Source: Hymenobacter terricola (GTDB lineage Bacteria > Bacteroidota > Bacteroidia > Cytophagales > Hymenobacteraceae). From it: 64,000 bases of DNA. Position numbers and translations under genes: made by a program. The DNA lies in NCBI RefSeq assembly GCF_017921975.2, contig NZ_JAGEMO020000013.1:62001-126000 (forward strand), written 5' to 3'. Every line of letters starts with the position of its first letter. The stretch's first letter is position 1. Shown here piece after piece: positions 1-8,847 of this stretch. The notes beneath the pieces are model-generated. The model was not told the DNA's origin. It ran no database searches and was given only the letters and a program-made list of their open reading frames with translations.

Positions 1-461
1 CGCGTGAGGCCTTCCACGGCGGCCTTCGCGGTGGCAATGCTGGTGTGGAAACTCATGCCCGTATCGGCCGCCACGGTGCTGAATAAGACCACGGACGCCC
101 CCCCTTCGGCCTTTTTCAGGCGCTTGATGGTGGCTTGCAGCACCCGCACCGCGCCCAGCACGTTGAGGTCGAAGTCGGCTTGGAAATCCTCCGTTGGGAT
201 GCGCTCGAACGGGCGCAGCTTGATGCTGCCGGGGAAGTAGGCCACGCCGTGCAGCACCTCGGGCAGGGCGTCGAACGCGGTGCCCACGGGCTGGGTGGCA
301 TCGTAGGCAAAGTGGGTGGTGCCCAGGGCTTCCAACTCGGGCGAAAGGTGCCGCGAAGCCGTGAACAGGTTCACGTGCAGCTTGCTCAGCAGCTGCGCCG
401 TGGCCAGGCCGATGCCCGACGAAGCGCCGATGAGTAGAATGTTTTTGTCAGTAAAATCCAT
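1..461 (-). CDS. SDR family oxidoreductase, partial (cut by window start)
   Basis: The first 153 residues of a short-chain dehydrogenase are readable from an ATG at 461 down to the window edge. The N-terminal NAD(P)-binding glycine motif is GASSGIG in the first beta-alpha unit, followed by the usual Rossmann pattern. Where the classical YxxxK catalytic motif is expected, the sequence reads IATAK, so the lysine is present but the tyrosine is isoleucine. It may be an atypical or inactive SDR, or use another residue. The substrate cannot be told. It is transcribed away from pyc, with a 206-base shared upstream region. Confidence 0.85.
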   Translation of the reverse strand, partial: MDFTDKNILLIGASSGIGLATAQLLSKLHVNLFTASRHLSPELEALGTTHFAYDATQPVGTAFDALPEVLHGVAYFPGSIKLRPFERIPTEDFQADFDLNVLGAVRVLQATIKRLKKAEGGASVVLFSTVAADTGMSFHTSIATAKAAVEGLT

Positions 462-667
462 GCAGGAAAAGCAAAACGGTGGCAGTGCCTTGCTAACCCG
501 AGGACTCCTGGAAGGTTTGGGGCCGGAACCGGCCCGAAAGGCCGGCAGAATGCGGGAAGCGGAACCGTAGGCGCAGGAATCAACCCAAACAAAAGCCGGC
601 CGAGAAGTGGTTTGTAGCAGCCTTTCGCGTAGTTTCGCCGTAAGCGCGCCTATTACTCAATGCTTCT

Positions 668-3600
668 ATGAACATAACGAAACTCCTGGTCGCCAACCGT
701 GGCGAAATCGCGATTCGCGTGATGCGCGCCGCCAACGAGCTCAATATCCCCACGGTGGCCGTGTACACCTTCGAGGACCGGTACTCGCAGCACCGCTACA
801 AGGCCGACGAAGCCTATCAAATCGGCCGCGACGACGAGCCGCTGAAGCCCTATCTGGACATCGAAGGCGTCATCCGCATCGCCAAGGAAAACGGGGCCAA
901 TGCCATTCACCCCGGCTACGGCTTCCTCTCCGAAAATGCCACCCTCTCGCGCCGCTGCGCCGAGGAAGGCATCATTTTCGTTGGTCCGCGCCCCGAGGTA
1001 ATGGAAGCCCTCGGCGACAAGGTGCGCGCCAAAGAAGTGGCCATGCAGTGCCAGGTGCCCCAAATTGAAAGCAGCGAGGCCGAACTGGTCGACTTCGAAA
1101 CTGCCAAAACCGAGGCCAACCGCATCGGCTACCCCGTGATGCTGAAGGCGGCCAGCGGCGGCGGCGGGCGCGGCATGCGCATCATCCGCAACGACGAGGA
1201 GCTGGAAAAAGGCTTCTTCGAGGCCCGCAACGAAGCCCTGAATGCCTTCGGCGACGATACGGTGTTCCTGGAGAAATTCGTGGAGCGCCCCAAGCACATC
1301 GAAGTGCAGCTGGTGGGCGACCACCACGGCAACCTCGTGCACCTGTATGAGCGCGACTGCTCGGTGCAGCGCCGTTTCCAGAAAGTGGTGGAAGTGGCCC
1401 CGGCCATGAACCTGGCCGACCACCAGCGCCACCTCTTATATGAGTACGCCCTGCGCATTGGCCGGGCGGTGGGCTACGACAACGTGGGCACTGTGGAATT
1501 TCTGGTGAACCCCGAGTTCGACCGGATTTACTTCATCGAAGTGAACCCGCGCATTCAGGTCGAGCACACCGTGACCGAGATGATTACGGGCGTCGATTTG
1601 ATTAAAACCCAGATTTACATCGCCGCCGGCTACAACCTCGCCGACCCCGAAATCGGCCTCGGGCCCGATGTGGTGCCGCTGCGCGCCGGCTTCGCGGTGC
1701 AGTGCCGCGTGACCACCGAAAACCCCGAAAACGACTTCAAGCCCGACTACGGCACCATCGTGGCCTACCGCACGGCCGGCGGCTTCGGCATCCGGCTCGA
1801 CGAGGGCTCCGTGTACCAGGGCGTGGTGGTGTCACCGTTTTTCGACTCGATGCTGGTCAAAATCTCGGCCCACGCGCCCACGCTGCACGGCGCGGCCCAG
1901 AAAATGCTGCGGGCGCTGGACGAATTCCGGGTGCGCGGCGTGAAAACCAACATTCCGTTTCTGAAAAATATCGTCGGCAACGAGGAATTCCAGGCTGGCA
2001 ACGCCACCGTCGATTTCATCAAGGACCACCCCGAACTGTTCAACTTTGAAACCCGGCAGGACCGGGCCACGCGCCTGCTCGGCTTCATCGGCGAGACGGT
2101 GGTGAACGGCAATCCCGACGTGCGGAACCTGCTCGACCCGCGCGCCAACCCGCGCCAGCCGCACCTTCCGGCCTTCGATTACGCGGCCCCCGCGCCCGGC
2201 ACCAAGCAGAAGCTCGACGAGCTGGGCCCCGAAGCCTTTGCGAAATGGCTGCGCGACGAACCCCTGATTCACTACACCGACACCACTCTGCGCGACGCGC
2301 ACCAAAGCCTGCTGGCCACCCGCATGCGCACCTGGGACATGGTGAAAGTGGCGGGCGCCTACGCCCAGCAGCACCCCCAAACCTTCAGCCTGGAAGTGTG
2401 GGGCGGCGCTACGTTCGACGTGGCCCTGCGTTTCCTGCACGAAGACCCCTGGGAGCGCCTGGCCCGCCTGCGCGCCGCCATCCCGAATATCCTGCTGCAA
2501 ATGCTCATTCGCGGGGCCAACGGTGTGGGTTACAAGGCTTATCCAGATAACCTGACGGAGCGGTTTGTGATGCAGGCGGCCGAAACCGGCATCGACGTGT
2601 TCCGCATTTTCGACTCCCTGAACTGGATGAAGGGCATGGAAGCCTGCATCGGCTTCGTGCGGAACAAAACCGACCGCCTGGCCGAGGCCAGCATCTGCTA
2701 CACCGGGGACATCATGGACCCGAACCGCACCAAATACAGCCTCGACTATTACCTCAAGCTGGCCAAACAGCTGGAAGATGCCGGGGCCCACATCCTCTGC
2801 ATCAAGGACATGGCCGGCCTGCTGAAGCCCTACGCCGCCACCGAGCTCATTGCCGGCCTGCGCGACACGGTGAAGCTGCCCATCCACCTGCACACCCACG
2901 ACACGTCCTCGCTGCAAGCCGCCACCTACGCCAAGGCCGTGGAAGCCGGCGTCAACGTCATCGACGTGGCGCTGGGCTCGCTCTCCGGTCTTACTTCGCA
3001 GCCCAACTTCAACTCGGTGGTGGAAATGCTGCGCCACACGCCGCGCCACCGCGAGTTCAACCAGCATTCACTCAACGAGTTTAGTAACTATTGGGAAGCT
3101 GTACGCGAGATGTACTACCCGTTTGAATCGGGCCTGAAAGCGGGCACTTCGGAGGTGTTCCAGCACGAAATTCCGGGCGGGCAGTATTCCAACCTGCGCC
3201 CGCAGGCGGCCTCCTTGGGCCTGCTCGATAAATTTGAGGAAGTGAAGCAGCGCTTTGCGGATGTGAACGGCATGTTTGGCGACATCGTGAAAGTGACGCC
3301 CAGCAGCAAAGTGGTGGGCGACATGGCCCTCTTCATGGTGAGCAACAGCCTCACGCCCGCCGATGTGATGGAGAAGGGCGAAACCCTGAACTTCCCCGAG
3401 TCGGTGCGCGAGCTGTTTCGCGGCGACATCGGCCAGCCCGAAGGCGGCTGGCCTGCCGAGCTGCAAAAACTGATTCTCAAGAACGAAACACCCTTCACCG
3501 ACCGGCCCAACGAGCACCTCGCGCCCATCGATTTCGACAAAGAATGGGCGGCGTTCCAGGAGAAATTTCCCGGCGCGAAGTTCACCGATTTGCTCTCCTC

Positions 3601-4108
3601 GCTGCTCTATCCGAAGGTGTTTGAGGAATATTGGGCCTTCCGCCTGAAGTTCGGCAACGTGAGCAAGGTGCCCACCTCGACGTTTTTCTACGGCCTGAAA
3701 CCCGGCGAGGAAACCATCATCGAAATTGCGAAAGGCAAGTCGGTGATTGTGCGCCTGGAATCGGTGGGCACCATCAATGAGGAAGGCCAACGCACCATCT
3801 TCTTCACCCTCAACGGCCAGACCCGCAACCTGCAAGTGCGTGACCAGTCGGTGGAAGTTACCAAAATCAGCAATGCCAAAGCCGACAAAGCCAACCCGCG
3901 CCAAATGGGTGCCCCGCTGCAAGGCATGCTCAGCAAAGTGCTGGTGAAACCCGGCCAGGCCGCACCCAAGAACACCCCGCTCTTCGTCATCGAAGCCATG
4001 AAGATGGAAACCACCATCACGGCTCCGCAGGATTTGGTGGTAGCCGACGTGAACCTCGTCGAAGGCAGCCGCGTGGCCGCCGACGACCTGGTGCTGACGC
4101 TGGAATAA
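668..4108 (+). CDS. pyc: Pyruvate carboxylase
   Basis: This 1146-residue protein converts pyruvate, bicarbonate and ATP to oxaloacetate, the anaplerotic step feeding the TCA cycle and gluconeogenesis. All three parts of a single-chain enzyme are visible: an N-terminal biotin carboxylase (starting NITKLLVANRGEIAIR, with an ATP-grasp glycine loop SGGGGRGM), a central carboxyltransferase TIM barrel (YTDTTLRDAHQSL, then LHTHDTS), and a C-terminal biotinyl domain with EAMKMET, the biotinylated lysine being about K1112. The length matches the family. The ATG at 668 gives the canonical N-terminus. A strong hairpin follows the stop. Confidence 0.97.
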   Translation: MNITKLLVANRGEIAIRVMRAANELNIPTVAVYTFEDRYSQHRYKADEAYQIGRDDEPLKPYLDIEGVIRIAKENGANAIHPGYGFLSENATLSRRCAEEGIIFVGPRPEVMEALGDKVRAKEVAMQCQVPQIESSEAELVDFETAKTEANRIGYPVMLKAASGGGGRGMRIIRNDEELEKGFFEARNEALNAFGDDTVFLEKFVERPKHIEVQLVGDHHGNLVHLYERDCSVQRRFQKVVEVAPAMNLADHQRHLLYEYALRIGRAVGYDNVGTVEFLVNPEFDRIYFIEVNPRIQVEHTVTEMITGVDLIKTQIYIAAGYNLADPEIGLGPDVVPLRAGFAVQCRVTTENPENDFKPDYGTIVAYRTAGGFGIRLDEGSVYQGVVVSPFFDSMLVKISAHAPTLHGAAQKMLRALDEFRVRGVKTNIPFLKNIVGNEEFQAGNATVDFIKDHPELFNFETRQDRATRLLGFIGETVVNGNPDVRNLLDPRANPRQPHLPAFDYAAPAPGTKQKLDELGPEAFAKWLRDEPLIHYTDTTLRDAHQSLLATRMRTWDMVKVAGAYAQQHPQTFSLEVWGGATFDVALRFLHEDPWERLARLRAAIPNILLQMLIRGANGVGYKAYPDNLTERFVMQAAETGIDVFRIFDSLNWMKGMEACIGFVRNKTDRLAEASICYTGDIMDPNRTKYSLDYYLKLAKQLEDAGAHILCIKDMAGLLKPYAATELIAGLRDTVKLPIHLHTHDTSSLQAATYAKAVEAGVNVIDVALGSLSGLTSQPNFNSVVEMLRHTPRHREFNQHSLNEFSNYWEAVREMYYPFESGLKAGTSEVFQHEIPGGQYSNLRPQAASLGLLDKFEEVKQRFADVNGMFGDIVKVTPSSKVVGDMALFMVSNSLTPADVMEKGETLNFPESVRELFRGDIGQPEGGWPAELQKLILKNETPFTDRPNEHLAPIDFDKEWAAFQEKFPGAKFTDLLSSLLYPKVFEEYWAFRLKFGNVSKVPTSTFFYGLKPGEETIIEIAKGKSVIVRLESVGTINEEGQRTIFFTLNGQTRNLQVRDQSVEVTKISNAKADKANPRQMGAPLQGMLSKVLVKPGQAAPKNTPLFVIEAMKMETTITAPQDLVVADVNLVEGSRVAADDLVLTLE

Positions 4109-4109
4109 T

Positions 4110-4183
4110 CCCCACTCAGGAAAAAGCCAACGGGGACCCGACGTATTGGCGTCGGGTCCCCGTTGGCTTTTTCCTGAGTGGGG
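4110..4183. terminator. Very long perfect hairpin after pyc
   Basis: Two perfectly complementary 34-base arms (4110-4143 and 4150-4183) flank a 6-base loop, starting two bases after the pyc stop. Each arm contains an A5 or T5 run, so the hairpin can end transcription in either direction. The stem is much longer than a usual intrinsic terminator. Confidence 0.75.
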
Positions 4184-4271
4184 CGGGTTTGGCAACTGGC
4201 TGCCAGCAAAGCAAAAACGACAAAGTGAGGGCGCATGGCAGTAGAAATGAGTGGAGACTCAGGTTAACGCA

Positions 4272-4301
4272 AAAAAGCCTGCGTAGTAGCGCAGGCTTTT
4301 T
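4272..4301 (-). terminator. Intrinsic terminator of the channel-like gene
   Basis: Arms 4272-4283 and 4290-4301 (AAAAAGCCTGCG and its complement) form a 12-bp stem with a 6-base loop and a T run when read on the minus strand. It lies 46 bases beyond the stop of the gene at 4348-5169. Confidence 0.75.
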
Positions 4302-4347
4302 CATGAATAGTAGTTGCGTGCAAAGGATTCGGCCGCCGGAATAGGCA

Positions 4348-5169
4348 CTACTTGCCCACGTTAAATGTCAGCCCGGCCCCCACGGTGGAGGTGCCGGCGG
4401 CCCGGCCACTCACGGCCTGGCCGGCCGTTACGTCGAGCCGCATGGCGGGGATGGGGCGCCAGTACAGGCCCGCCGTGGTGCCGGTGCTAAAGGAGGAGCG
4501 GCCCGAGCTGTAAGCTTCTACAAAGAAACCGGCCTTCTCGCTCAGCGGGCCATTCAGAGCCAGGGTGCCCAGAAACTGGCCTTTCCCGACGTCCTGCGTG
4601 GTGAGGCCGCGCTGGCTGAAACCCAGGTTGGCTTCCAGTCCAAACCGCTGGCCGAGCTGCTCGCTCACCAGCAGGCGGCCGCCGGGGGCCCACTGGCGGC
4701 TGCGCAGCCCCTGGCTCCCCGAGCCCGGCAGCGCCGACTCGACCAGAATGGCCACCTGCGTACGGGTGTTGTAGTTGGGCGAGAGCATGAACTTGGCGCC
4801 CACCACCACCGGCGCCCAGCCGCTGGAATCGACCCGGCCGGCATCGGTCATCCGCGAAGGACCGTTGTGTAGATAAGGCTGGCTGATGCGCAGCTCCATG
4901 CTGTTGAAGAAACCGATGCGCAGCGTGGCCGCGCTTATGCTTTGGGCCAGCCCCACCCCGCCGAACTGGCGCTGAAACCCGGTTTCGAGCTGGAAGCGGC
5001 CGGGCTGCAGCACCTGGGCAGTGATGGTTTGTCCGGGGCGGTCGGCGCGAATGTTTCGCACGAAAGGGGCCTCCGAATTGGGGTTGTTTTCTTCCGGCGT
5101 GTTCTGGGCCAGGGTGAGGCCGGGGCTGCCCAATAAGGCAGCGGCGGCCAGCAGAGTGGTCTTGCGCAT
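4348..5169 (-). CDS. Outer-membrane transporter-like protein (MetA-pathway phenol degradation family)
   Basis: A 273-residue exported protein. The ATG at 5169 gives a clear signal peptide (MRKTTLLAAAALLGSPG, cleaved near LAQ). The rest is alternating beta-strand-like sequence with phrases such as ADRPGQT, ILVESALPG and LGTLALNGPL, typical of the transporter family once named phenol_MetA_deg, a predicted outer-membrane barrel. A longer in-frame start at 5298 would bury the signal peptide, so it is rejected. The substrate is unknown. It is divergent from the esterase at 5310 and ends at its own terminator. Confidence 0.7.
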   Translation of the reverse strand: MRKTTLLAAAALLGSPGLTLAQNTPEENNPNSEAPFVRNIRADRPGQTITAQVLQPGRFQLETGFQRQFGGVGLAQSISAATLRIGFFNSMELRISQPYLHNGPSRMTDAGRVDSSGWAPVVVGAKFMLSPNYNTRTQVAILVESALPGSGSQGLRSRQWAPGGRLLVSEQLGQRFGLEANLGFSQRGLTTQDVGKGQFLGTLALNGPLSEKAGFFVEAYSSGRSSFSTGTTAGLYWRPIPAMRLDVTAGQAVSGRAAGTSTVGAGLTFNVGK

Positions 5170-5283
5170 GCTTAAAAGACCGCCGCCACTACGGCATGGT
5201 TCAATTTTGGTTGCGATTGATAGAATTTTCACTTGATAATGCAATAGTCTTGGCGCGCGGTGCCACCATGCCGCCATCCGACG

Positions 5284-5291
5284 TAATTTTG
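5284..5291 (+). promoter_or_regulatory. Bacteroidota -7 promoter element, esterase operon
   Basis: TAATTTTG matches the TAnnTTTG consensus exactly and sits 18 bases before the ATG at 5310. No convincing -33 TTG at the right distance was found. Confidence 0.5.
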
Positions 5292-5309
5292 TGTACAATC
5301 CTTCTACAA

Positions 5310-6245
5310 ATGAGAAATTCGTACTTTTTCCGCCTTGCCGGGTTGTTGCTGCTCACCTCGGGCCGCTTGCTGGCTCAGCAATCCCAGCAGACTTTTCCGC
5401 TCTATTCCGGCTCCATTCCGAACTCTATTCCGAGTGCGGTGCAGGAAACCAGCCTCACGCTGCCGGGCGGAGGAGTGCGTGTTTCCAACGTGGTGCAGCC
5501 CAATCTCACGGCCTTTCTGCCGGCAGCGGGCACCGCCAACGGCACGGCGGTCATCATCTGCCCCGGCGGCGGCTACGCCCGGCTGTCCATCGACAGCGAG
5601 GGCTACGACGTGGCCAAGCGCCTGAACGAAATGGGCGTGACGGCCTTTGTGCTGAAGTACCGCCTGCCCAACGACCAGACCCAGCCCGACAAGTCCGTTG
5701 CCCCGCTGCTCGATGCCCAGCAGGCCCTGCGCCTCGTGCGCCAGCAGGCCGCCAAATACAGCCTCAACCCCGAGCGCATTGGCATCATGGGCTTTTCGGC
5801 GGGCGGGCACCTGGCGGCCACGGCGGGCACGCATTTCACGCAGCCGGTGGGTCCCAATTCCGGCCCGGTATCGGTGCGGCCGGCATTTTTGGTGCTGATG
5901 TACCCGGTCATCAGCTTCAGCGACACGCTTAAGCATGCCGGCTCGCGCGATAACCTGCTGGGGAAAACGCCCTCGGCTGACCAGATTCGGCAATATTCTG
6001 CTGAGCTGCAGGTATCGGCCCAGACGCCGCCCACCTTCCTGGTGCACGCCGAGGACGACAAAACGGTGCCCGTCAACAACAGCATCGTGTTCTATCAGGC
6101 CTGCCTGCGCCACGGCGTGCCGGCCGAGCTGCACCTCTACCCCAAAGGCGGCCACGGCTTCGGCCTCAACAATAAAACCACCAAAGACCTCTGGACTGAC
6201 CGCCTGCGGAACTGGTTCGATGCCAACGGCTGGCTCACGAAATAA
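5310..6245 (+). CDS. Secreted alpha/beta hydrolase (esterase, acetylxylan esterase-like)
   Basis: A 311-residue exported esterase. The ATG at 5310 is preferred over in-frame starts upstream because it begins a signal peptide (ending GRLLAQ) and follows a promoter element. The fold is the hormone-sensitive-lipase/BD-FAE type: oxyanion motif CPGGGY, nucleophile S163 in GFSAGGH, aspartate in HAEDDKTVP, histidine in GGHGFG. Family members deacetylate xylan or hydrolyse small esters; the true substrate is not known. The stop overlaps the ATG of the next gene by one base, so the two are probably co-translated. Confidence 0.88.
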   Translation: MRNSYFFRLAGLLLLTSGRLLAQQSQQTFPLYSGSIPNSIPSAVQETSLTLPGGGVRVSNVVQPNLTAFLPAAGTANGTAVIICPGGGYARLSIDSEGYDVAKRLNEMGVTAFVLKYRLPNDQTQPDKSVAPLLDAQQALRLVRQQAAKYSLNPERIGIMGFSAGGHLAATAGTHFTQPVGPNSGPVSVRPAFLVLMYPVISFSDTLKHAGSRDNLLGKTPSADQIRQYSAELQVSAQTPPTFLVHAEDDKTVPVNNSIVFYQACLRHGVPAELHLYPKGGHGFGLNNKTTKDLWTDRLRNWFDANGWLTK

Positions 6246-7447
6246 TGCGCACCTGGATTGTTGTTGGGCTGCTGGGGGCAGCGCTGGCGTTGGCGACCCT
6301 GGCGGGCTGCGAGCAGAAAATCCACTCCACCAAGTCGGATTCGCCCGCCCTGCCCAGTGTGTCGGTAGCCCCGCTGCCCGCGCCGGCCGAAGCCCCGGCG
6401 CCTGTGGTCAGGGCGGCCCCCAGGCCCGCTCCCGAGATTCCCGGCTGGGCCCCGCCCGCCGCCGCCGATACGCTCGTGCTGCTCAACGGCCAGCCCTACC
6501 ACCTGCTGCTGGAGGCCGAAACGGACTCGAACCGCCATCTCACGGCCACCTACGAGCCCACCCCCGGCCACCTGGAGCGGGTGCGTGGCTACGAGGGCCG
6601 CTACACCGTGACCCTGCGCGACCGCGCGGGCCAGCAGGTGTTTCAGCGGCAGCTGCGCAAGGCCGCTTTTTTCAAGCGGGCCGGGGCCGATATCGTGACC
6701 GAAAGCGAAGCCTATCTGCCCGAATTTCTGGGCTACAGCCGGCCGCTTGGCGCGCTGGTGTTTACTCTGGATTTCATGGTGCCCGACAGCGACGTGGGCG
6801 CGCAGGTTGTCCTCATGCTCGACCTGGCCGGCAACGTGATGCGCCTGAGCGACGGCCGCGGGCCCGGCGGCGGCCCCGAGTGCGAGCCCGCCCTCTCGGC
6901 CGACGGCTCGGTGCTGCTCACGGCCTCCGAGCTGCTGCGCCCCGGCCGGCCGCCGCTCCGCCTCACCCGGCTCGATGCTGAGCTGGTGGGGGCTTCTTTC
7001 CTGAGCGATACCACCATCCTGGTGGTGTATGCGCCCGGCAAAACGCACCTCATCCGCTCGCCCGATGGCATGGAAACCTTCGGGCGCACGCCCAGCCCGC
7101 AGCAGCTGCGCGCGCCCAATGCCTTCGTGCGGCACACCCGCAGCGGGCGGGTGCTCAGCAAATTTCGCTACCACGGCTTCTATGAGGAATTGGGCTACAC
7201 CATTCCGGGCTTCCGGGCGCATGGCGTCCTCTACCTGCTCGATGCCAAACGGGGCCTGTACCTGCTGCCGCTCGGCACGCCCGGCAAGCCCACGGAAATG
7301 CGCTTTGCCGCCATGCCCCGTTTCATCCCGCCCCAAAAGCCCGTCGAAGTGCGGTTTGAGGTGCAAAGCGAAGGCAATGCCTTTGCCTTTTATGTGGACA
7401 CCGTGAGCGTCGCGCCCCGTATTCGCTACCAGCGGCTGGAGAACTAA
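6245..7447 (+). CDS. Lipoprotein of unknown function (paralogue of 14283-15449)
   Basis: A 400-residue protein with a lipoprotein signal (lipobox LAGC, lipidated C22), then a proline/alanine-rich linker to about residue 70 and a globular domain. It shares its whole length with the gene at 14283: LNGQPYHL, RGYEGR, FLGY and a C-terminal FYVDT are common to both. No known domain was recognised. The start overlaps the esterase stop (TAATG), suggesting one operon. The globular part looks beta-rich and could be a propeller-like surface protein, but that is a guess. Confidence 0.8.
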   Translation: MRTWIVVGLLGAALALATLAGCEQKIHSTKSDSPALPSVSVAPLPAPAEAPAPVVRAAPRPAPEIPGWAPPAAADTLVLLNGQPYHLLLEAETDSNRHLTATYEPTPGHLERVRGYEGRYTVTLRDRAGQQVFQRQLRKAAFFKRAGADIVTESEAYLPEFLGYSRPLGALVFTLDFMVPDSDVGAQVVLMLDLAGNVMRLSDGRGPGGGPECEPALSADGSVLLTASELLRPGRPPLRLTRLDAELVGASFLSDTTILVVYAPGKTHLIRSPDGMETFGRTPSPQQLRAPNAFVRHTRSGRVLSKFRYHGFYEELGYTIPGFRAHGVLYLLDAKRGLYLLPLGTPGKPTEMRFAAMPRFIPPQKPVEVRFEVQSEGNAFAFYVDTVSVAPRIRYQRLEN

Positions 7448-7484
7448 TGCCACTTGCCCCGGTCCGACCGGCGCTTACCATTTG

Positions 7485-8807
7485 CTACATTTCGGTCAGC
7501 ACCTGCTCAATCTCGGCAAACAGGGGCCGGGCGGCCACGTTGGGCTGCACGCAGCGGCGCTGCAAGTCCCAAAGGGCCGCGCTGGCGGCGGGGGCGGTTT
7601 CGGCTTCGTCGCAGTGGGTGAGCAGTTCTTCCAGCAGGCAGCCGAAGGCCCGCACTTCCAGCTGCTGCAAGGCGGTGGCAGTGGCCGAGGCATCGGGCGC
7701 GAAGAAGCAGGCCGCCCCGAAATCGCCCAGCAGGGCCTCGCCCGTTGGGGTGTTCAGGATGTTGTGGGCGTACAAATCGCCGTGCAGAATGCCCTGGCCG
7801 TGCAGGTGCCCGGCGGCGGCGGCAATGCCCACGGCAATGCGCAGGGCCGTTTCGAGGCGGAAAGTGGTGCTGGGCGCGTACACGTCGCGGGTGCAGGTGG
7901 CCAGGCTGGGCGGCCCGGCCAAGTTGCCAAAGGCGGGGTCAATCAGCTCCAAAACCAGCCCCTGGGCGGCGGCGGGGTGCTGGCGCACGCGGCCCCGCAC
8001 GGCAATGAGGTTGGGGTGCTGGCCGGCGCTGATGCAGGCCGCCATCTCGCTGCGCGGCAGGCCGTCGCTCGTCACGGCTCCCTTAAACAGCTTCACGGCC
8101 ACCTCGGCCGGCATGGCCCCGGCGTGCCGCCAGTTCGCCCGGTATATTACCCCCGAAGCGCCCTCTCCCAATTGCTGCTCCACCGCCAGCTCGGCCCAGG
8201 CAATGGTGCGGATGGGGTGGCTGGCCACCGCCTCCGCCTCGGCCCGCTCGCAAAACGGGTTGCCCGCGTAGGCCAGCCACGCCAGGCGCGGCAGGGCCAG
8301 CAGCCACGCGGGCAGCTCGGTGAGGTGGTTGGCGGCGATGCGCAGCAGCTCCAGGTTGGTGCAATTCGCCAGCGTTTTGGGCAGGGCGGTGAGCCGGTTG
8401 CCGGCCAGCATGAGCTTCTGGAGCTGCTGGCAGTTGCCGATTTCCGGCGGTAATTCTTCCAGCCGGTTATCGGTGAGAATGAGCCAGCGCAGGGCGGGCG
8501 GGAGGGCCGCCGCTGGCAGCGTGCGTATCTGGTTGGCTTTGAAGCCCACCATGCTCAGCTGCGGGCACTGGCCCAGCACGGCGGGCACCTCGGTAAACTG
8601 GTTGTCGGAGCAAAACAGCACTTGCAGCTTGTGCAGTCGGCCCAGGTCATCAGGTAAAGAGGAGAGGGCATTGCCGCTGAGGTTGAGGACTTCCAGCGTA
8701 TCGGCGAGGGCGAAGATTTCGTGGGGGAATTCGGTGAGGCTGGCGCTCAGGTCAAGGCGCTTGAGGCCGTGGAGCGGGCCGGTGCGTAGTTGGTCAAGGG
8801 TGTGCAT
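7485..8807 (-). CDS. Leucine-rich-repeat protein kinase
   Basis: A 440-residue cytoplasmic protein. Residues about 13-185 are seven or eight leucine-rich repeats of the LxxLxLxxNxLxxLP kind. Residues about 205-440 form a eukaryotic-like kinase: glycine loop GEGASG (214-219), ATP lysine K239 in VAVK, helix-C glutamate near E254, catalytic loop HGDLYAHN (D344, N349) and DFG (362-364). The usual HRD is HGD, and the lysine two residues after the aspartate is tyrosine, so activity may be altered. No signal peptide or membrane segment is seen. It converges on the lipoprotein gene with a 37-base gap. Confidence 0.9.
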   Translation of the reverse strand: MHTLDQLRTGPLHGLKRLDLSASLTEFPHEIFALADTLEVLNLSGNALSSLPDDLGRLHKLQVLFCSDNQFTEVPAVLGQCPQLSMVGFKANQIRTLPAAALPPALRWLILTDNRLEELPPEIGNCQQLQKLMLAGNRLTALPKTLANCTNLELLRIAANHLTELPAWLLALPRLAWLAYAGNPFCERAEAEAVASHPIRTIAWAELAVEQQLGEGASGVIYRANWRHAGAMPAEVAVKLFKGAVTSDGLPRSEMAACISAGQHPNLIAVRGRVRQHPAAAQGLVLELIDPAFGNLAGPPSLATCTRDVYAPSTTFRLETALRIAVGIAAAAGHLHGQGILHGDLYAHNILNTPTGEALLGDFGAACFFAPDASATATALQQLEVRAFGCLLEELLTHCDEAETAPAASAALWDLQRRCVQPNVAARPLFAEIEQVLTEM

Positions 8808-8847
8808 GGGGGCAAAGGTCGGCGTAACTAGAGTCCGCGCTACTGCT

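Noticed and set aside
611..637. Promoter for pyc (TTTG and TAGTTTCG)
   Set aside because: The -7 element has a mismatch and the 15-base spacing is too short for the Bacteroidota consensus.
653..1432. Long minus-strand frames inside pyc
   Set aside because: Shadow of a strongly conserved plus-strand gene in GC-rich DNA; no family signature.
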